Positions 41,772-51,355 of a DNA stretch of 64,000 nucleotides are shown piece by piece. Origin of the DNA: Devosia sp. (GTDB lineage Bacteria > Pseudomonadota > Alphaproteobacteria > Rhizobiales > Devosiaceae); assembly GCF_025809055.1 (NCBI RefSeq), contig NZ_CP075529.1:1116001-1180000 (forward strand). Reading direction: 5' to 3'. Numbering within the stretch: position 1 is the first letter of the stretch; each line of letters starts with the position of its first letter. A program made the translations under genes and the position numbers. Under the pieces are notes generated by a model. It was given only the letters and a program-made list of their open reading frames with translations, did not search any database and was not told the origin of the DNA.

Positions 41772-42860
41772 TCAGCGAATGCGCGCCTTGAGCGTGACGA
41801 TGCGCTCGTAGCTTTCGGCAATGCGGGCGGCGAAGGCCGGGTCGGCGGCCGCCTCGGCCAGCAGGATATCGAGAATTTCCCGCGAGAGTCCGGCGCGATA
41901 CCGGGCCGTATTGGAGAACAGCAGCACGTCCATGCCGGCTCGCACAGCCTTGGTGACGGTTTCCTCCAGGGTGAAATGATCGCGAATTGCACCCATTTCG
42001 AGGTCGTCGCTGATGACGACACCGTCAAATCCCAGTTCGCCCCTGAGTACCCCGTCGATCCAGCGCGGCGAAAGCGAGGATGGCGTCTCCCCGTCGCCGT
42101 CGGCGTAGCCGGCATGATAGAGGTGACCGATCATCACCATGTCGGCCAGGCCATCGGCGATCAGGGTGCGGTAGGGATCCAGCTCATCGGGCGACCAGGT
42201 GCGCGTGATGTCGACAAAGCCTTCATGGCTGTCGGCCGTCGAAGACCCGTGGCCCGGAAAATGCTTGAGCGCGGTAACCAGACCTGCCGCGTGATGAGCC
42301 CGGATAAAGGCCGCATCATAGGCCGTCACCACATCAGGATCGGCCGAGAAGGATCGTCCAAACCGGGCGATGATCTGGTTCTTGCTATTGGTGTTGAGGT
42401 CGGCCACCGGCCCGAAATTGATGGAGAACCCTTCATCGGCGATACCGCGCGCCATCTTGGCATAGATGGCCTCCGCGTCTTCCGGGCTATTTCGGCTGGC
42501 CACGGTCGCAGCGTTGGGAATCTCGGTAAATCCAACGTCCCGCGTCAGGCGCTCGACGGAGCCCCCTTCCTGGTCAAGGGTGATAAAGGGCAACAATTCG
42601 GGTGTCGAACCACGGAACACCTCGTTCATCTCGCGCACTCGCGCCAGGCTGGTGACATTCTTGCGCAAGAACATCACGCCACCCAGCCGGCCGGCGGCAA
42701 GTTCCTCAACAAGCGCCGTCACGCCAGCATCCCCGGCGCTGTCGCCTTCGAAGCCGACGATGATCATCTGACCGGCCATTTGCTCCAGGGTCGCGGCCTG
42801 CGTCACAGGCGCAAGAAGGCAGGTTGCAATAACAAGCAGAGTTCGCAGCACGGCACTCAT
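41772..42860 (-). CDS. Exported family 3 glycoside hydrolase (NagZ-like)
   Basis: A 362-residue beta-N-acetylglucosaminidase of glycoside hydrolase family 3. The NagZ loop with the catalytic His is present in LKHFPGHGSSTADSHEG, and the nucleophile Asp lies in DGVVISDDLEMGAI. Unlike cytosolic NagZ, this protein starts with a clear signal peptide (MSAVLRTLLVIATCLLAPVT, cleaved after QAA), so it should act in the periplasm on cell-wall fragments. The start is the methionine of that signal peptide; the frame runs further upstream without sense. It stands alone between the phosphatase and acsA. Confidence 0.85.
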   Translation of the reverse strand: MSAVLRTLLVIATCLLAPVTQAATLEQMAGQMIIVGFEGDSAGDAGVTALVEELAAGRLGGVMFLRKNVTSLARVREMNEVFRGSTPELLPFITLDQEGGSVERLTRDVGFTEIPNAATVASRNSPEDAEAIYAKMARGIADEGFSINFGPVADLNTNSKNQIIARFGRSFSADPDVVTAYDAAFIRAHHAAGLVTALKHFPGHGSSTADSHEGFVDITRTWSPDELDPYRTLIADGLADMVMIGHLYHAGYADGDGETPSSLSPRWIDGVLRGELGFDGVVISDDLEMGAIRDHFTLEETVTKAVRAGMDVLLFSNTARYRAGLSREILDILLAEAAADPAFAARIAESYERIVTLKARIR

Positions 42861-43018
42861 CCGGCAGGGGGAATCGAAAAATGACCTTGGCTTTGAAAAC
42901 GCGGCGACACAATGACCCCCCTGTTCAGGGGATGTGCGCAGGCGGCCATTGGCAAAAAATGTGAACCGATGGACCATGAGCGGATGTGCAACCTTCCATG
43001 CGCTCACCATCAAACTTG

Positions 43019-43048
43019 TCGGGCGGCGACCTGTTGGTCACCGCCCGA
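43019..43048 (-). terminator. Hairpin terminator after acsA
   Basis: A 13-bp stem with one wobble pair (TCGGGCGGTGACC with GGTCGCCGCCCGA on the minus strand) and an AACA loop, ten bases past the acsA stop. The richer T run is on the plus side, so it may work in both directions. Confidence 0.6.
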
Positions 43049-43058
43049 TTTTTCTTGC

Positions 43059-45005
43059 CTACTTGTTCTGCCGGTTGGCGATCAGATCATCGACGACCGA
43101 AGGATCAGCCAGGGTCGAGGTGTCACCCAGCGCGCCGAAGTCATTCTCGGCAACCTTGCGCAGGATACGCCTCATGATCTTGCCGGAGCGGGTCTTGGGC
43201 AGGCCCGGCGCCCACTGGATGTGGTCTGGCGAGGCAATCGGGCCGATTTCCTTGCGAACCCAATTGCGCAGTTCGCCGCGCAGGGTGTCGTTATACTCCT
43301 CGCCCGCCATCAGCGTGACGTAGCAATAGATGCCCTGACCCTTGATGTCGTGCGGGAAGCCCACCACGGCAGCTTCCGACACCTTGGGATGGGCAACCAG
43401 GGCGCTTTCCACCTCGGCGGTGCCAAGACGGTGCCCGGACACGTTCAGGACATCGTCGACGCGCCCCGTGATCCAGTAATAGCCGTCTTCGTCGCGCCGG
43501 CAGCCATCGCCGGTGAAGTAGTTGCCCTTGTAGGTTTCGAAATAGGTGGACACGAAGCGCGCGTGGTCACCCCAGATGGTGCGAGCCTGGCTGGGCCAGC
43601 TGTCCTCGATGACCAATACGCCCTCGGCCTTGGTCTGCTCCTGCAGCTTGCCCTCGGGCGACAACACGGCTGGTTTGATTCCGAAGAACGGCTTGGTCGC
43701 CGAGCCCGGCTTGGTCGGTATGGCACCGGGGAATGGCGCGATCATGTGCCCGCCGGTCTCCGTCTGCCACCAGGCATCGACGATCTCGCAGCGGCCCTTG
43801 CCCACCTTGTTGTGATACCAGAGCCAGGCTTCCGGATTAATCGGTTCACCCACCGTACCCAGCAGCCGCAGGCTGGGCATGTCATGCTTGTCGACGAAAT
43901 CTGGACCAGCACCCATCAGGGCCCGAATGGCGGTCGGCGCGGTGTGGAAGACATTGACCTTGTGGCGTTCGACCACCTGCCAGAACCGGCTCGCATCGGG
44001 CCAGGAGGGGATACCCTCGAACATCAGCGTCGTGGCGCCGTTGGCGAGGGGGCCATAGACGATATAGCTGTGGCCGGTGATCCAACCCACGTCGGCAGTA
44101 CACCAGAACACTTCGCCACGCTTGTAGTCGAAGCTCAATTCATGGGTCAGGGCCGTATAGGTCAGGTAGCCGCCCTGGGTGTGGAGGACGCCCTTCGGCT
44201 TGCCGGTGGAACCCGAGGTGTAGAGGATAAAGAGCGGATCCTCGGCATTCATCGGCTCGGGGTCGCAAACGGGCTCGACGCCGGCCGCGGCCTCGTGCCA
44301 CCAGACGTCGCGGCTACCCTTCATGGGAATGTCGGCGCCGGTATTGCTGACCACAAGCACCTTCGAGACGCCGGGACAGTCTTCCAGAGCCTTGTCGACA
44401 TTGGCCTTGAGGGGCACTGACTTGCCGCCGCGACGGCCTTCATCGGCAGTGATGACGACGGCGGAATCGCAATCGTTGATACGACCGGCCAGAGAATCGG
44501 GAGAGAAGCCGCCAAATACCACCGAATGCACCGCGCCAATGCGCGCGCAGGCCAACATGGCATAGGCGGCCTGGGGAATCATGGGCAGGTAGATGGTGAC
44601 GCGGTCGCCCTTACGGACACCCAGAGTCTTCAACACATTGGCGCAGCGGCACACCTCTTCGTGCAGCGTGCGATAGGTGATGTGCTCTGCCTTGTCGGCC
44701 GGATTGTCCGGCTCCCAGATGATGGCGATGTCGTCGCCACGTTCGGCCAAGTGCCGGTCGATGCAGTTCGCCGCGACATTGAGCACGCCGTCTTCGAACC
44801 ATTTGATCGAGACATCCGGGTAGGCAAAGGTGGTGTTCTTGATCTTGGTGGGAAAGGTCATCCAGTCCAGGCGCTTTGCCTGTTCGGCCCAGAACCCGTT
44901 CGGGTCCGAGATGGACTGCTCATAGAGCCGGGCATACTGGTCGGCACTTGTGTGGGTGCGTGCGACGGCAGCCGCACTTGGCTGGAATACGAGCTGCTCG
45001 CTCAT
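43059..45005 (-). CDS. acsA: Acetyl-CoA synthetase (acetate-CoA ligase)
   Basis: A 648-residue cytosolic enzyme that activates acetate to acetyl-CoA through acetyl-AMP. The adenylate-forming core motif [17 protein letters not shown], the [16 protein letters not shown] segment, the hinge region [20 protein letters not shown] and the C-terminal [15 protein letters not shown] are complete. The Lys in SGKIMRR is the residue whose acetylation shuts the enzyme down in other bacteria. The second of two adjacent ATGs is used since GGAGG has better spacing to it. It is transcribed alone and divergently from the next acetyltransferase gene. Confidence 0.95.
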   Translation of the reverse strand: MSEQLVFQPSAAAVARTHTSADQYARLYEQSISDPNGFWAEQAKRLDWMTFPTKIKNTTFAYPDVSIKWFEDGVLNVAANCIDRHLAERGDDIAIIWEPDNPADKAEHITYRTLHEEVCRCANVLKTLGVRKGDRVTIYLPMIPQAAYAMLACARIGAVHSVVFGGFSPDSLAGRINDCDSAVVITADEGRRGGKSVPLKANVDKALEDCPGVSKVLVVSNTGADIPMKGSRDVWWHEAAAGVEPVCDPEPMNAEDPLFILYTSGSTGKPKGVLHTQGGYLTYTALTHELSFDYKRGEVFWCTADVGWITGHSYIVYGPLANGATTLMFEGIPSWPDASRFWQVVERHKVNVFHTAPTAIRALMGAGPDFVDKHDMPSLRLLGTVGEPINPEAWLWYHNKVGKGRCEIVDAWWQTETGGHMIAPFPGAIPTKPGSATKPFFGIKPAVLSPEGKLQEQTKAEGVLVIEDSWPSQARTIWGDHARFVSTYFETYKGNYFTGDGCRRDEDGYYWITGRVDDVLNVSGHRLGTAEVESALVAHPKVSEAAVVGFPHDIKGQGIYCYVTLMAGEEYNDTLRGELRNWVRKEIGPIASPDHIQWAPGLPKTRSGKIMRRILRKVAENDFGALGDTSTLADPSVVDDLIANRQNK

Positions 45006-45197
45006 CATCTTCCTCCCTTATCTCTCCCAAGAATTGTTCTAATGAACGCCCCCCCTCGCGGCAAGACCTTGCGCCCGAGACATAAGTGCAATTCCGGCAA
45101 GGGGAATTGCCCTTTCGGCAGGGGCACGGCGCGTTAACTGCCGTCGGCCATAGTGCTCTGCGAGCGCCCAGGACGGGCGAATCCGGCGAGGTATCTC

Positions 45198-45764
45198 ATG
45201 CCCGAAATGACGGTCCGCCCCGCGGCTCGAAGCGAGTTGGCTCTGGTTCACCGCGAACTGATAGCGGTCATCAACAGCTCTGCGCACTACAATGATCTGT
45301 TCAAGGCACACGAAACCGCCCGACTCAATCGGACCTTCCTCGACAACCTGCACGCTATCGACCCATGGCACATCATGCTTGTGTGCCTCGATGGGGACGT
45401 CGGCGGGGTCATCGTTTCAGGCCCGGACTGCGGGACACTGTTCCGCTACTGGAGTTGGGTGTTTCCGGCATATCGGCAGTCCCGGCTGAGCCTGTTTGCC
45501 ATGCGCGTTTTCGACGAGCACTGGGACAATGGACGCTTTCACAAGGTGTCGACCTATGTCCGCCCGGAAAACGACGTCGCCTGCACCATGCTGAAGCGCT
45601 ATGGCTACGAGCAAACCTGCCTGCTCAGGCAACACATTTTCGGGCAGGACTACCTGGTCTATGAAAAATTCTTCACTCGCCAGGACCTGCCCTACGACCA
45701 TGGCGTCAACATTGGCCGGCTGGGGCGCCTGCGCAAACGTCTGGCGGGCCTGTTCGGCGCCTGA
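45198..45764 (+). CDS. GNAT-like N-acetyltransferase
   Basis: A 188-residue protein. The N-terminal MTVRPAARSELALVHRELI and the middle WHIMLVCLDGDVGGVIVSG fit the GNAT fold, and the helix-strand pair in HKVSTYVRPENDVACTMLKR followed by YGYEQTCLLRQHI is the usual C-terminal end, where an asparagine and a repeated-substrate helix contact acetyl-CoA. The ATG at 45198 has GAGG six bases upstream. The gene is convergent with the flippase gene, their stops separated by one base. The C-terminal RLGRLRKRLAGLFGA tail is basic and amphipathic and could touch the membrane. It is divergent from acsA, but no acetylation link is shown. Confidence 0.72.
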   Translation: MPEMTVRPAARSELALVHRELIAVINSSAHYNDLFKAHETARLNRTFLDNLHAIDPWHIMLVCLDGDVGGVIVSGPDCGTLFRYWSWVFPAYRQSRLSLFAMRVFDEHWDNGRFHKVSTYVRPENDVACTMLKRYGYEQTCLLRQHIFGQDYLVYEKFFTRQDLPYDHGVNIGRLGRLRKRLAGLFGA

Positions 45765-45765
45765 C

Positions 45766-47106
45766 CTAGCCGAGCGTCGAGGCCGCTCCGGCTGCCGCTC
45801 CGGTCCGGCGCGATCGGAAATATTGCACAATGGACACATCGATCCCGGCCGTCCGCCAGGCGATGAGCCACAGGCCCACCGACCATATGGCGATGGCAAT
45901 GATCGCCGCCAGAGCCGCGCCGATCAGGCCGAAGGCGGGGACAAGCAGCATATTGGCACCGACAAGGCTTCCCATCCCGACCAGCACGGCAGGGATGCTG
46001 GCCCAGGGGCGGTCATGGATGGACAGCACCATCGAGGCAGGCCCCATGACCGAGCGCACAACCAGGGCAAGGCACAGGATGGCCAGTGGCAGGGCGCCCG
46101 CGCTGAAACTGGGGCCGAACAGGGTCAATGCAAACGGCCCGGCGATGACGACAAGGGCGAACAGCACCAGGGAAATCAGGCTGGCGACCACATTGGCCTC
46201 GCCCACCTTGCGGTGGAAGGCCGCACGATCTGCATTGGCCTCGCTCTCGAACATGTCCGGCAGTGTCACGGCATAGACAGCCGCCACGCCGAAGGACACC
46301 AGCGAGAAAATGCGCGTGCATACACCGAAAATGGCCAGTTCTTCCTTGCCCAGAACATTGCTCAGTAGCAGCAGATCGATATCGAAGAAGAAATCGGTAG
46401 CGAGGGAGATCATCACCCAGGGTGCCGCGAACCGCCACCAGCGTTTCGCCTCCGCAGCGCGTGGCTGCGTCGCCACCCCGATCCGCCCCAGGCTCCTGAC
46501 GACAAAGCCAAAATGGACCAGCGAGATGACCACGTAACCGATAGCTATGCCCCATAGCATCACCGTAAACGCGGCCGGTGGAGACCCGGTCAGGCTGGCA
46601 AAAGCAAATGCGGCCAAGACGATCATCGGCCTGAAGATGGTGTCGGCAAAGAACCCGGCAAAGGGCCGTTTCAGCCCGACAAGCACGGCGCCGTTGATAT
46701 AGACAATCGCCGTCGCGAAGGCCAGGAGAAGGACCGGCAGGAAATGTGCGGCAAGGGTGCTGGCACCCTGCCCCACCAGATCGAGAGCCAGCCGCCCGCC
46801 GAGCAGAACCACAAGCATGCCGAGCATGACATGGCCATAGGCGCGCACCAGGAAGGACACCAGTTGACCACGGTCACCCCGGGCCCGGTATTCGGCGGCG
46901 AAATAAGTGCCAACAGTATGAAAGCCCAGCGGCAGGACCACCGCCACCAGGTTCACGCAGGCGATGATGAGCAGATATTCCCCTAGGATTTCCGCACCCC
47001 AGATGCGCGCGATCAGGGCCTGCACCAGAAAGATGAGGCCAGCGCCAGCGAGGCGGGCGCCGAATATCACCGAGGACTGGGAAGCCAACCGGCGCGCCAG
47101 GCTCAT
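45766..47106 (-). CDS. Polysaccharide flippase-like membrane protein (MATE/Wzx superfamily)
   Basis: A 446-residue integral membrane protein with about 12-14 hydrophobic segments. The opening SLARRLASQSSVIFGARLAG and then LIARIWGAEILGEYLLII is the typical start of oligosaccharide-lipid flippases (Wzx). The loop DMFESEANADRAAFHRKVGE separates the two halves. It should move lipid-linked glycans across the inner membrane. The start overlaps the upstream FemAB-like gene by four bases (ATGA), so both proteins are made together, suggesting a shared surface polysaccharide or envelope pathway. No glycosyltransferase is next to them. Confidence 0.8.
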   Translation of the reverse strand: MSLARRLASQSSVIFGARLAGAGLIFLVQALIARIWGAEILGEYLLIIACVNLVAVVLPLGFHTVGTYFAAEYRARGDRGQLVSFLVRAYGHVMLGMLVVLLGGRLALDLVGQGASTLAAHFLPVLLLAFATAIVYINGAVLVGLKRPFAGFFADTIFRPMIVLAAFAFASLTGSPPAAFTVMLWGIAIGYVVISLVHFGFVVRSLGRIGVATQPRAAEAKRWWRFAAPWVMISLATDFFFDIDLLLLSNVLGKEELAIFGVCTRIFSLVSFGVAAVYAVTLPDMFESEANADRAAFHRKVGEANVVASLISLVLFALVVIAGPFALTLFGPSFSAGALPLAILCLALVVRSVMGPASMVLSIHDRPWASIPAVLVGMGSLVGANMLLVPAFGLIGAALAAIIAIAIWSVGLWLIAWRTAGIDVSIVQYFRSRRTGAAAGAASTLG

Positions 47107-48278
47107 TTGAGATACTCTTCGGTCTCGTGCGGTGGCTGATCCGGCTTGGATTTGCTGCCACTCATGGCATCGAGGCGGCGCCGGACATGCTGCACCAGAT
47201 CGCGGGCCCCAAATGCGGCCATGCCCGACCAATAGGCCACAGGATTGCTGGCATAGTTCACAACGGGCGGCACTGGGCGAATGACCCCGGCGTCGCCGAC
47301 CATGCCCTTCTTGAACTGATGCAGCCCGAGGAAGCCATCCGTGCCACCGAGATCATACCAATTGGCGCGCGTGTGGTCGCGCAGCCAGCGGATGATGTGC
47401 CAATGCATGAAGTAGCCTGCCCGCAAAGGCAGCGCACTGTCGCTGGTGGCGCCATAAAGATAGACCGCCCGGTCGCCGGCCTTGAAGATTACGGCCCCGG
47501 CCACCAGTTCGCCCTCGTGATAGACGTAGAATTGTTCGGGCCGCAGCGGCTCCTCAAGCGCCATCAGTCCGTCCAGAGTTTCAAAAGCCGAATGATCGGG
47601 AAACTGCTTGCGCTCCGTCATGGCCGCATAGAGGGCCTTGAAGTCGTCGATGCGCTCGGATGGGGCATGTTCGAATACGAGGCCGGATTTCTCCGACTTG
47701 TTGAGCTGCCGCCGCCATGTCTGCTGAAAGCTGCTGCGCTGGTCCTGGTCCGACAGTCTGAGCCTGACGATGTATCGGTTGGGGAAGAGCAAGGTTGAGC
47801 CGCGGTGAAAACCGCGTGCGCGCAGGGCGACATATTCCTGGTTGACCGGATCGATCGACGCCCAGGGCAGAATGGAAAGCATCATGCCGCGTCGCTCTGC
47901 ATAGTCGGCGACAAGCAGATCGACCATCTGCGCATGAATGACCGCAGCATCGGCCGCGTGAACATCGGCCAGCATGGGCGCCCATTTGGAGACGGCGATG
48001 ACACCCGTCCGCAACGGCAACGGCTGCAGCATCATCAGGGTGCCGCCGACAATCCGCCCGTCCCGCTCGAACACAACCGGTTCATGCCGAACATTGGGCC
48101 AGCGCAGCACCGCGAACGCGTGCAACTGCTCCTGGCATACGGCATCGAAGCCCGAAACAATGCGGTCCCAATCATCACCGGAAACGAGCCGCATCCGCAC
48201 TGGGGCTGCATCCGGGCCGACCTGGCGCGGCGCAATGATGCCTTCGGCTTTGCTATCCAATCCGGCAAGGACTGACAT
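47103..48278 (-). CDS. FemAB/GNAT-type acyltransferase
   Basis: A 391-residue protein of the FemAB-like branch of the GNAT superfamily: two similar domains, with VAVSKWAPMLADVHA-like and the second-domain sequence AGAVIFKAGDRAVYLYGATS, then the helix RAGYFMHWHIIRWLRDH and the closing strand ANWYDLGGTDGFLGLHQFKK (20 residues). Members add amino acids or acyl groups to cell-wall precursors or surface glycans using aminoacyl-tRNA or acyl donors. Its gene overlaps that of a Wzx-like flippase, so a lipid-linked saccharide is a plausible substrate. The C-terminus is charged and probably disordered. Confidence 0.75.
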   Translation of the reverse strand: MSVLAGLDSKAEGIIAPRQVGPDAAPVRMRLVSGDDWDRIVSGFDAVCQEQLHAFAVLRWPNVRHEPVVFERDGRIVGGTLMMLQPLPLRTGVIAVSKWAPMLADVHAADAAVIHAQMVDLLVADYAERRGMMLSILPWASIDPVNQEYVALRARGFHRGSTLLFPNRYIVRLRLSDQDQRSSFQQTWRRQLNKSEKSGLVFEHAPSERIDDFKALYAAMTERKQFPDHSAFETLDGLMALEEPLRPEQFYVYHEGELVAGAVIFKAGDRAVYLYGATSDSALPLRAGYFMHWHIIRWLRDHTRANWYDLGGTDGFLGLHQFKKGMVGDAGVIRPVPPVVNYASNPVAYWSGMAAFGARDLVQHVRRRLDAMSGSKSKPDQPPHETEEYLK

Positions 48279-48389
48279 TGTGGGTTTCCGGCTCAGTAAA
48301 ACTGGCCGGAAACCTAGACCCTAGCGGGTGTGCAAATTCCTATTGCGGCACGGAAAATGCCACAAACCTGCCCCGGTGGTTACCAAAGC

Positions 48390-49082
48390 CTAATGGCCGA
48401 CCACCGGTGCATGGGGGGTGTAGAGGAGCGGAATTTCAGGAATGGACACAAACGCGCCAAGCCCCTCGAGCAGCATGCGGACCGCGACGAAGAGGATGAT
48501 GACCAGGCCGAGCCAGGCGATCCAACGGAAGCGATGCAGCAGCCGGGCGATGAAAGTCGCTGCCACGCCCATCAGCACGACCGATAGTGCGAGGCCGAAA
48601 ATCAGGGCTTCAAAGTGATGCTGGGCCGCGCCCGCGACCGCCAGAACATTGTCCAGTGACATAGACACGTCGGCCACGATGATCTGGGTAACGGCCTGAC
48701 GGAGTGTCTTGCGCGGTCCCTTGCCCGCAACCTTGCCATCGCCGTCGGTATCGGCGTTCGCCAAGGCTTCCGTCGCGTCATGCTCGTCGGCCTCGGAAAC
48801 TGTCAGTTCCCGGTACATTTTCCAGCACACCCAGATCAGCAGTATGCCGCCGGCGATGAGCAGGCCGCCGCCAAGCGAGAGTAACTGGGTGGTCAGCAGC
48901 GCAAAGATGATGCGCAGGACGGTCGCCGCGAGGATGCCGATAAGGATTGCCTTGCGCCGAAGGTCGGGCGCCAGTCCGGCCGCGGCCAGACCAATGACGA
49001 CGGCATTGTCACCGGCGAGCACCAGGTCGATCAGGATGACCTGGAGAAGCGAGGTGAAGAAACTCGGATCGAAACCGAACAT
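48390..49082 (-). CDS. TerC-family membrane protein
   Basis: A 230-residue integral membrane protein with about seven helices. Both Asp-rich membrane motifs of the TerC/Alx family are present: DLVLAGDNAVVIGLAAAG and DVSMSLDNVLAVAGAA. Between them is a cytosolic acidic loop (DEHDATEALANADTDGDGK) that resembles a calcium-binding loop. Family members export manganese or protect secreted metalloproteins. The ATG at 49082 has AAGGA six bases upstream. The leader upstream has a GGGAGTAGC sequence, but not enough following RNA for a manganese riboswitch. Confidence 0.86.
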   Translation of the reverse strand: MFGFDPSFFTSLLQVILIDLVLAGDNAVVIGLAAAGLAPDLRRKAILIGILAATVLRIIFALLTTQLLSLGGGLLIAGGILLIWVCWKMYRELTVSEADEHDATEALANADTDGDGKVAGKGPRKTLRQAVTQIIVADVSMSLDNVLAVAGAAQHHFEALIFGLALSVVLMGVAATFIARLLHRFRWIAWLGLVIILFVAVRMLLEGLGAFVSIPEIPLLYTPHAPVVGH

Positions 49083-49239
49083 GATCTGTCCTTGCAATTT
49101 TGAGCTGCGGGTCGTGCGCTACTCCCGTCGCGCAGTGAGAGCAAGGGACTGGATCAATATTTCGACTAAAGACTGCAGGATTCTCGCCTGGACGACAGCA
49201 TTCGACAGGTTGGTGACAGAATTGGGCGCGCAATGACTT

Positions 49240-49260
49240 GGGGCGGCCAGCGGCCGCCCC
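49240..49260 (-). terminator. Hairpin downstream of the intradiol dioxygenase gene
   Basis: An 8-bp GC-rich stem (GGGGCGGC with GCCGCCCC) lies 13 bases beyond the stop. It has no T tract on the minus strand, so termination strength is doubtful. Confidence 0.4.
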
Positions 49261-49272
49261 CTTGCATCATTC

Positions 49273-50172
49273 TCAGTTGGAGGGCGGCGCCGGCGGCGCG
49301 CCATCCGGCGGGGCACCGCCGCCACCGGGGCCACCGGCCGGCGGAGCGCTCATCGTGCCGCGCTCGGCCGTCAGGTCGATGGGGATCGTAACAGTCCCGA
49401 CATAGCCGGTGGCAGGATCGCCGGTCAGTGCCAGGGTCTCCTGGGCAATTTCCTCGGCAGTATTGTCACCGAACACATTGTCGCTGGCGATGGTGATGCG
49501 GCCGAGATTTGTCGTGCCGTTCGAATAGCGGGCATCGGCAGCATAGACCGCAGCGCTTTCCGTTTCCGGAAGAGCAATCTGGGCAATCAGCAAAGAGGCA
49601 TCACCACTGACCGCCTTCTCGGCACTCTCGAAGACTTCGAAGTGAATATGTGGCCAACGGCCATCGTAACAGCCGGGGAAGATGGTCGTGAACTTGACCT
49701 TGCCCTCCGCATCCGCAATGGCGACACCGCGGAGGTAGTTTGCATCCACCGTGTCATAGAGCGAATAGAGACCGGTCGTATCGCAGTGCCAGATGTAGAT
49801 TGCATGGCCCTCGAGCGGCGTGCAGCCATCCGCGTTCACCAGGGTCAGTTCGAGATCGAGCTGCAGTCCATCGGCAACTGGCGTCAGGGTACCGAAAGAG
49901 CTGCGGATGTCCTGCCGAATGACCCCCTCTTCGGTGAGCGCATTCACCACCTGCCCGTCTTTCACATTGGTGCCATCGGCCGGGTACGGACCGTTGGTTT
50001 CCCACGGCAATGCCACGCATTCAAGCGCCGCAGCCGGGCCGCCGGCAATGGCAACCGCGCTGATGCCACCCATCAGGGCCAACAGGCGACGACGCCCGAG
50101 CATGATGGGTAGATCGTGGGCGAAACCGCCGTCATGGTCGTGTTTCTCGGTATGATCGTGATGATGCGACAT
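49273..50172 (-). CDS. Exported intradiol ring-cleavage dioxygenase-like protein
   Basis: A 299-residue protein. A His- and Asp-rich head (SHHHDHTEKHDHDGG) is followed by a twin-arginine signal (GRRRLLALMGGISAVAIAG), so a folded, metal-loaded protein is exported. The mature domain has the iron-ligand motifs of the intradiol dioxygenase fold: GHAIYIWHCDTTGLYSLYD and PGCYDGRWPHIHFEVF, supplying Tyr and His residues. The C-terminus is Gly/Pro-rich. Such periplasmic members resemble catechol 1,2-dioxygenase but their substrates are unknown. The ATG at 50172 begins the His-rich head. Confidence 0.83.
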   Translation of the reverse strand: MSHHHDHTEKHDHDGGFAHDLPIMLGRRRLLALMGGISAVAIAGGPAAALECVALPWETNGPYPADGTNVKDGQVVNALTEEGVIRQDIRSSFGTLTPVADGLQLDLELTLVNADGCTPLEGHAIYIWHCDTTGLYSLYDTVDANYLRGVAIADAEGKVKFTTIFPGCYDGRWPHIHFEVFESAEKAVSGDASLLIAQIALPETESAAVYAADARYSNGTTNLGRITIASDNVFGDNTAEEIAQETLALTGDPATGYVGTVTIPIDLTAERGTMSAPPAGGPGGGGAPPDGAPPAPPSN

Positions 50173-50266
50173 GGGCCTGTCCTTCTCAAGTTCCTGTACT
50201 ACGCGATGTAGGGCACTCGACATGTCCGCCGCCCTACCGGCGGATGAAATCTTGGCAAGCTTGGCT

Positions 50267-50668
50267 TTACTGAGGCGCTGTGGCCCCGTCCGTGTCGAAA
50301 CTTTCGAGATAGTCGACCATGGCGTCGATATCGGCTCGCACCCGCATGCCGGCGAAGGCCATGGATGTGCCAGGGAAAGAATGCCGCGGGTTCTTGAGAT
50401 AGCGTGTCAATGTAGCCCGGTCCCAGACCAGGCCTGCATCACCCGCCGTGCGCAGGGTTCTCGAATAGGAATAGTCGGGAAGGCCAGCAATAGGACGGCC
50501 AACGACGCCATTCAGATGCGGTCCAATTCGGTCCACCGGATCGGGGCCGATGGCATGGCAAGGCTCACACCGGGGAAATAATGCTGCTCCGCGTTCGACG
50601 CTCTCCTGCGCCGGCACCGCGGTTACTGCCCACAGAAAGACGAATAGGATACCGGCAATACGCTGCAT
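50267..50668 (-). CDS. Exported c-type cytochrome, class I
   Basis: A 133-residue periplasmic cytochrome. The signal peptide covers residues 1-20 or so (RIAGILFVFLWAVTAVPAQE). The haem attachment site CEPCH follows in LFPRCEPCHAIGPDP, GPHLNGVVGRPIAGLPDYSYS is the conserved middle, and FPGTSMAFAGMR supplies the Met ligand, the cytochrome c2-like order. The ATG at 50668 gives the signal peptide; the ORF continues upstream towards the tRNA. It lies upstream of the exported dioxygenase on the same strand, about 95 bases apart, and may carry electrons in the periplasm. Confidence 0.87.
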   Translation of the reverse strand: MQRIAGILFVFLWAVTAVPAQESVERGAALFPRCEPCHAIGPDPVDRIGPHLNGVVGRPIAGLPDYSYSRTLRTAGDAGLVWDRATLTRYLKNPRHSFPGTSMAFAGMRVRADIDAMVDYLESFDTDGATAPQ

Positions 50669-50738
50669 GGCACGCCTCCCCTGAGGGGCGAAGCATGCGC
50701 CTGCTAGCGGCCATTTTCCAGTGATTTCTGGAAGACTT

Positions 50739-50814
<76 letters not shown>

Positions 50815-50929
50815 GTCGTTGCCGACCGGCACCAAAGTGGCGCCTCTCTACCAAAGCGATTCCACCCTGTCCAGCGCTACCGTCCACTTTATGTGAATAA
50901 ACTGAAATGCGCCGGGCAGGGCGAAGGAA

Positions 50930-51127
50930 TTAAAGGCGCGAGCGCCGATAGGCACACAGGTCCAAGACATTGTCCTGCCGCGCGACCGGCGCCATTGGAG
51001 CATCATCGATCAACGCAATGGTGCGATCGATGATGACCCTGATCTCCAGGGAACGCTGATCGGTCCCCTGCAGAATGGATGAGGCGCGCTGAAGATGGTC
51101 GCGCGCCAACAAATATGTTGGAGGCAT
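50930..51127 (-). CDS. Small hypothetical protein with a C-terminal DLxAYR-like motif
   Basis: A 65-residue protein starting MPPTYLLARDHLQRASSILQ. AGGAG precedes the ATG by seven bases. The helical N-terminal half (LARDHLQRASSILQ, RVIIDRTIALID) and the ending NVLDLCAYRRSRL are typical of small conserved alphaproteobacterial proteins of unknown function whose C-terminus reads V-[IL]-D-L-x-x-Y-R. It is hidden inside a longer frame that shadows the aminotransferase gene. The region between it and the convergent tRNA is ordinary. Confidence 0.6.
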   Translation of the reverse strand: MPPTYLLARDHLQRASSILQGTDQRSLEIRVIIDRTIALIDDAPMAPVARQDNVLDLCAYRRSRL

Positions 51128-51355
51128 TTTACGACTCCTGAGGTGTAGAAATGTACTGCGCCAGGAAGGTGTGACGCGGGGCCAGACTGCCCCCGCATAC
51201 TTTTCGACACCTTTCCCGGATAGGTGGCATTCGATGCAAAATGCCTGCGCTGCACCAGTCTCTCGAATGTCCAGCGATGACAGGGCTTTCCGCACGGTGG
51301 AAAGCCGGGACCAACTGTGCATAAGTTGCCGCACCGTGCCTGCTGCCTCCGGCAG

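Noticed and set aside
49083..49140. GGGAGTAGC before terC as a manganese (yybP-ykoY) riboswitch
   Set aside because: Only the GGGAGTAG-type loop is present; the ATG follows too soon for the second paired loop and expression platform, so the aptamer cannot form.
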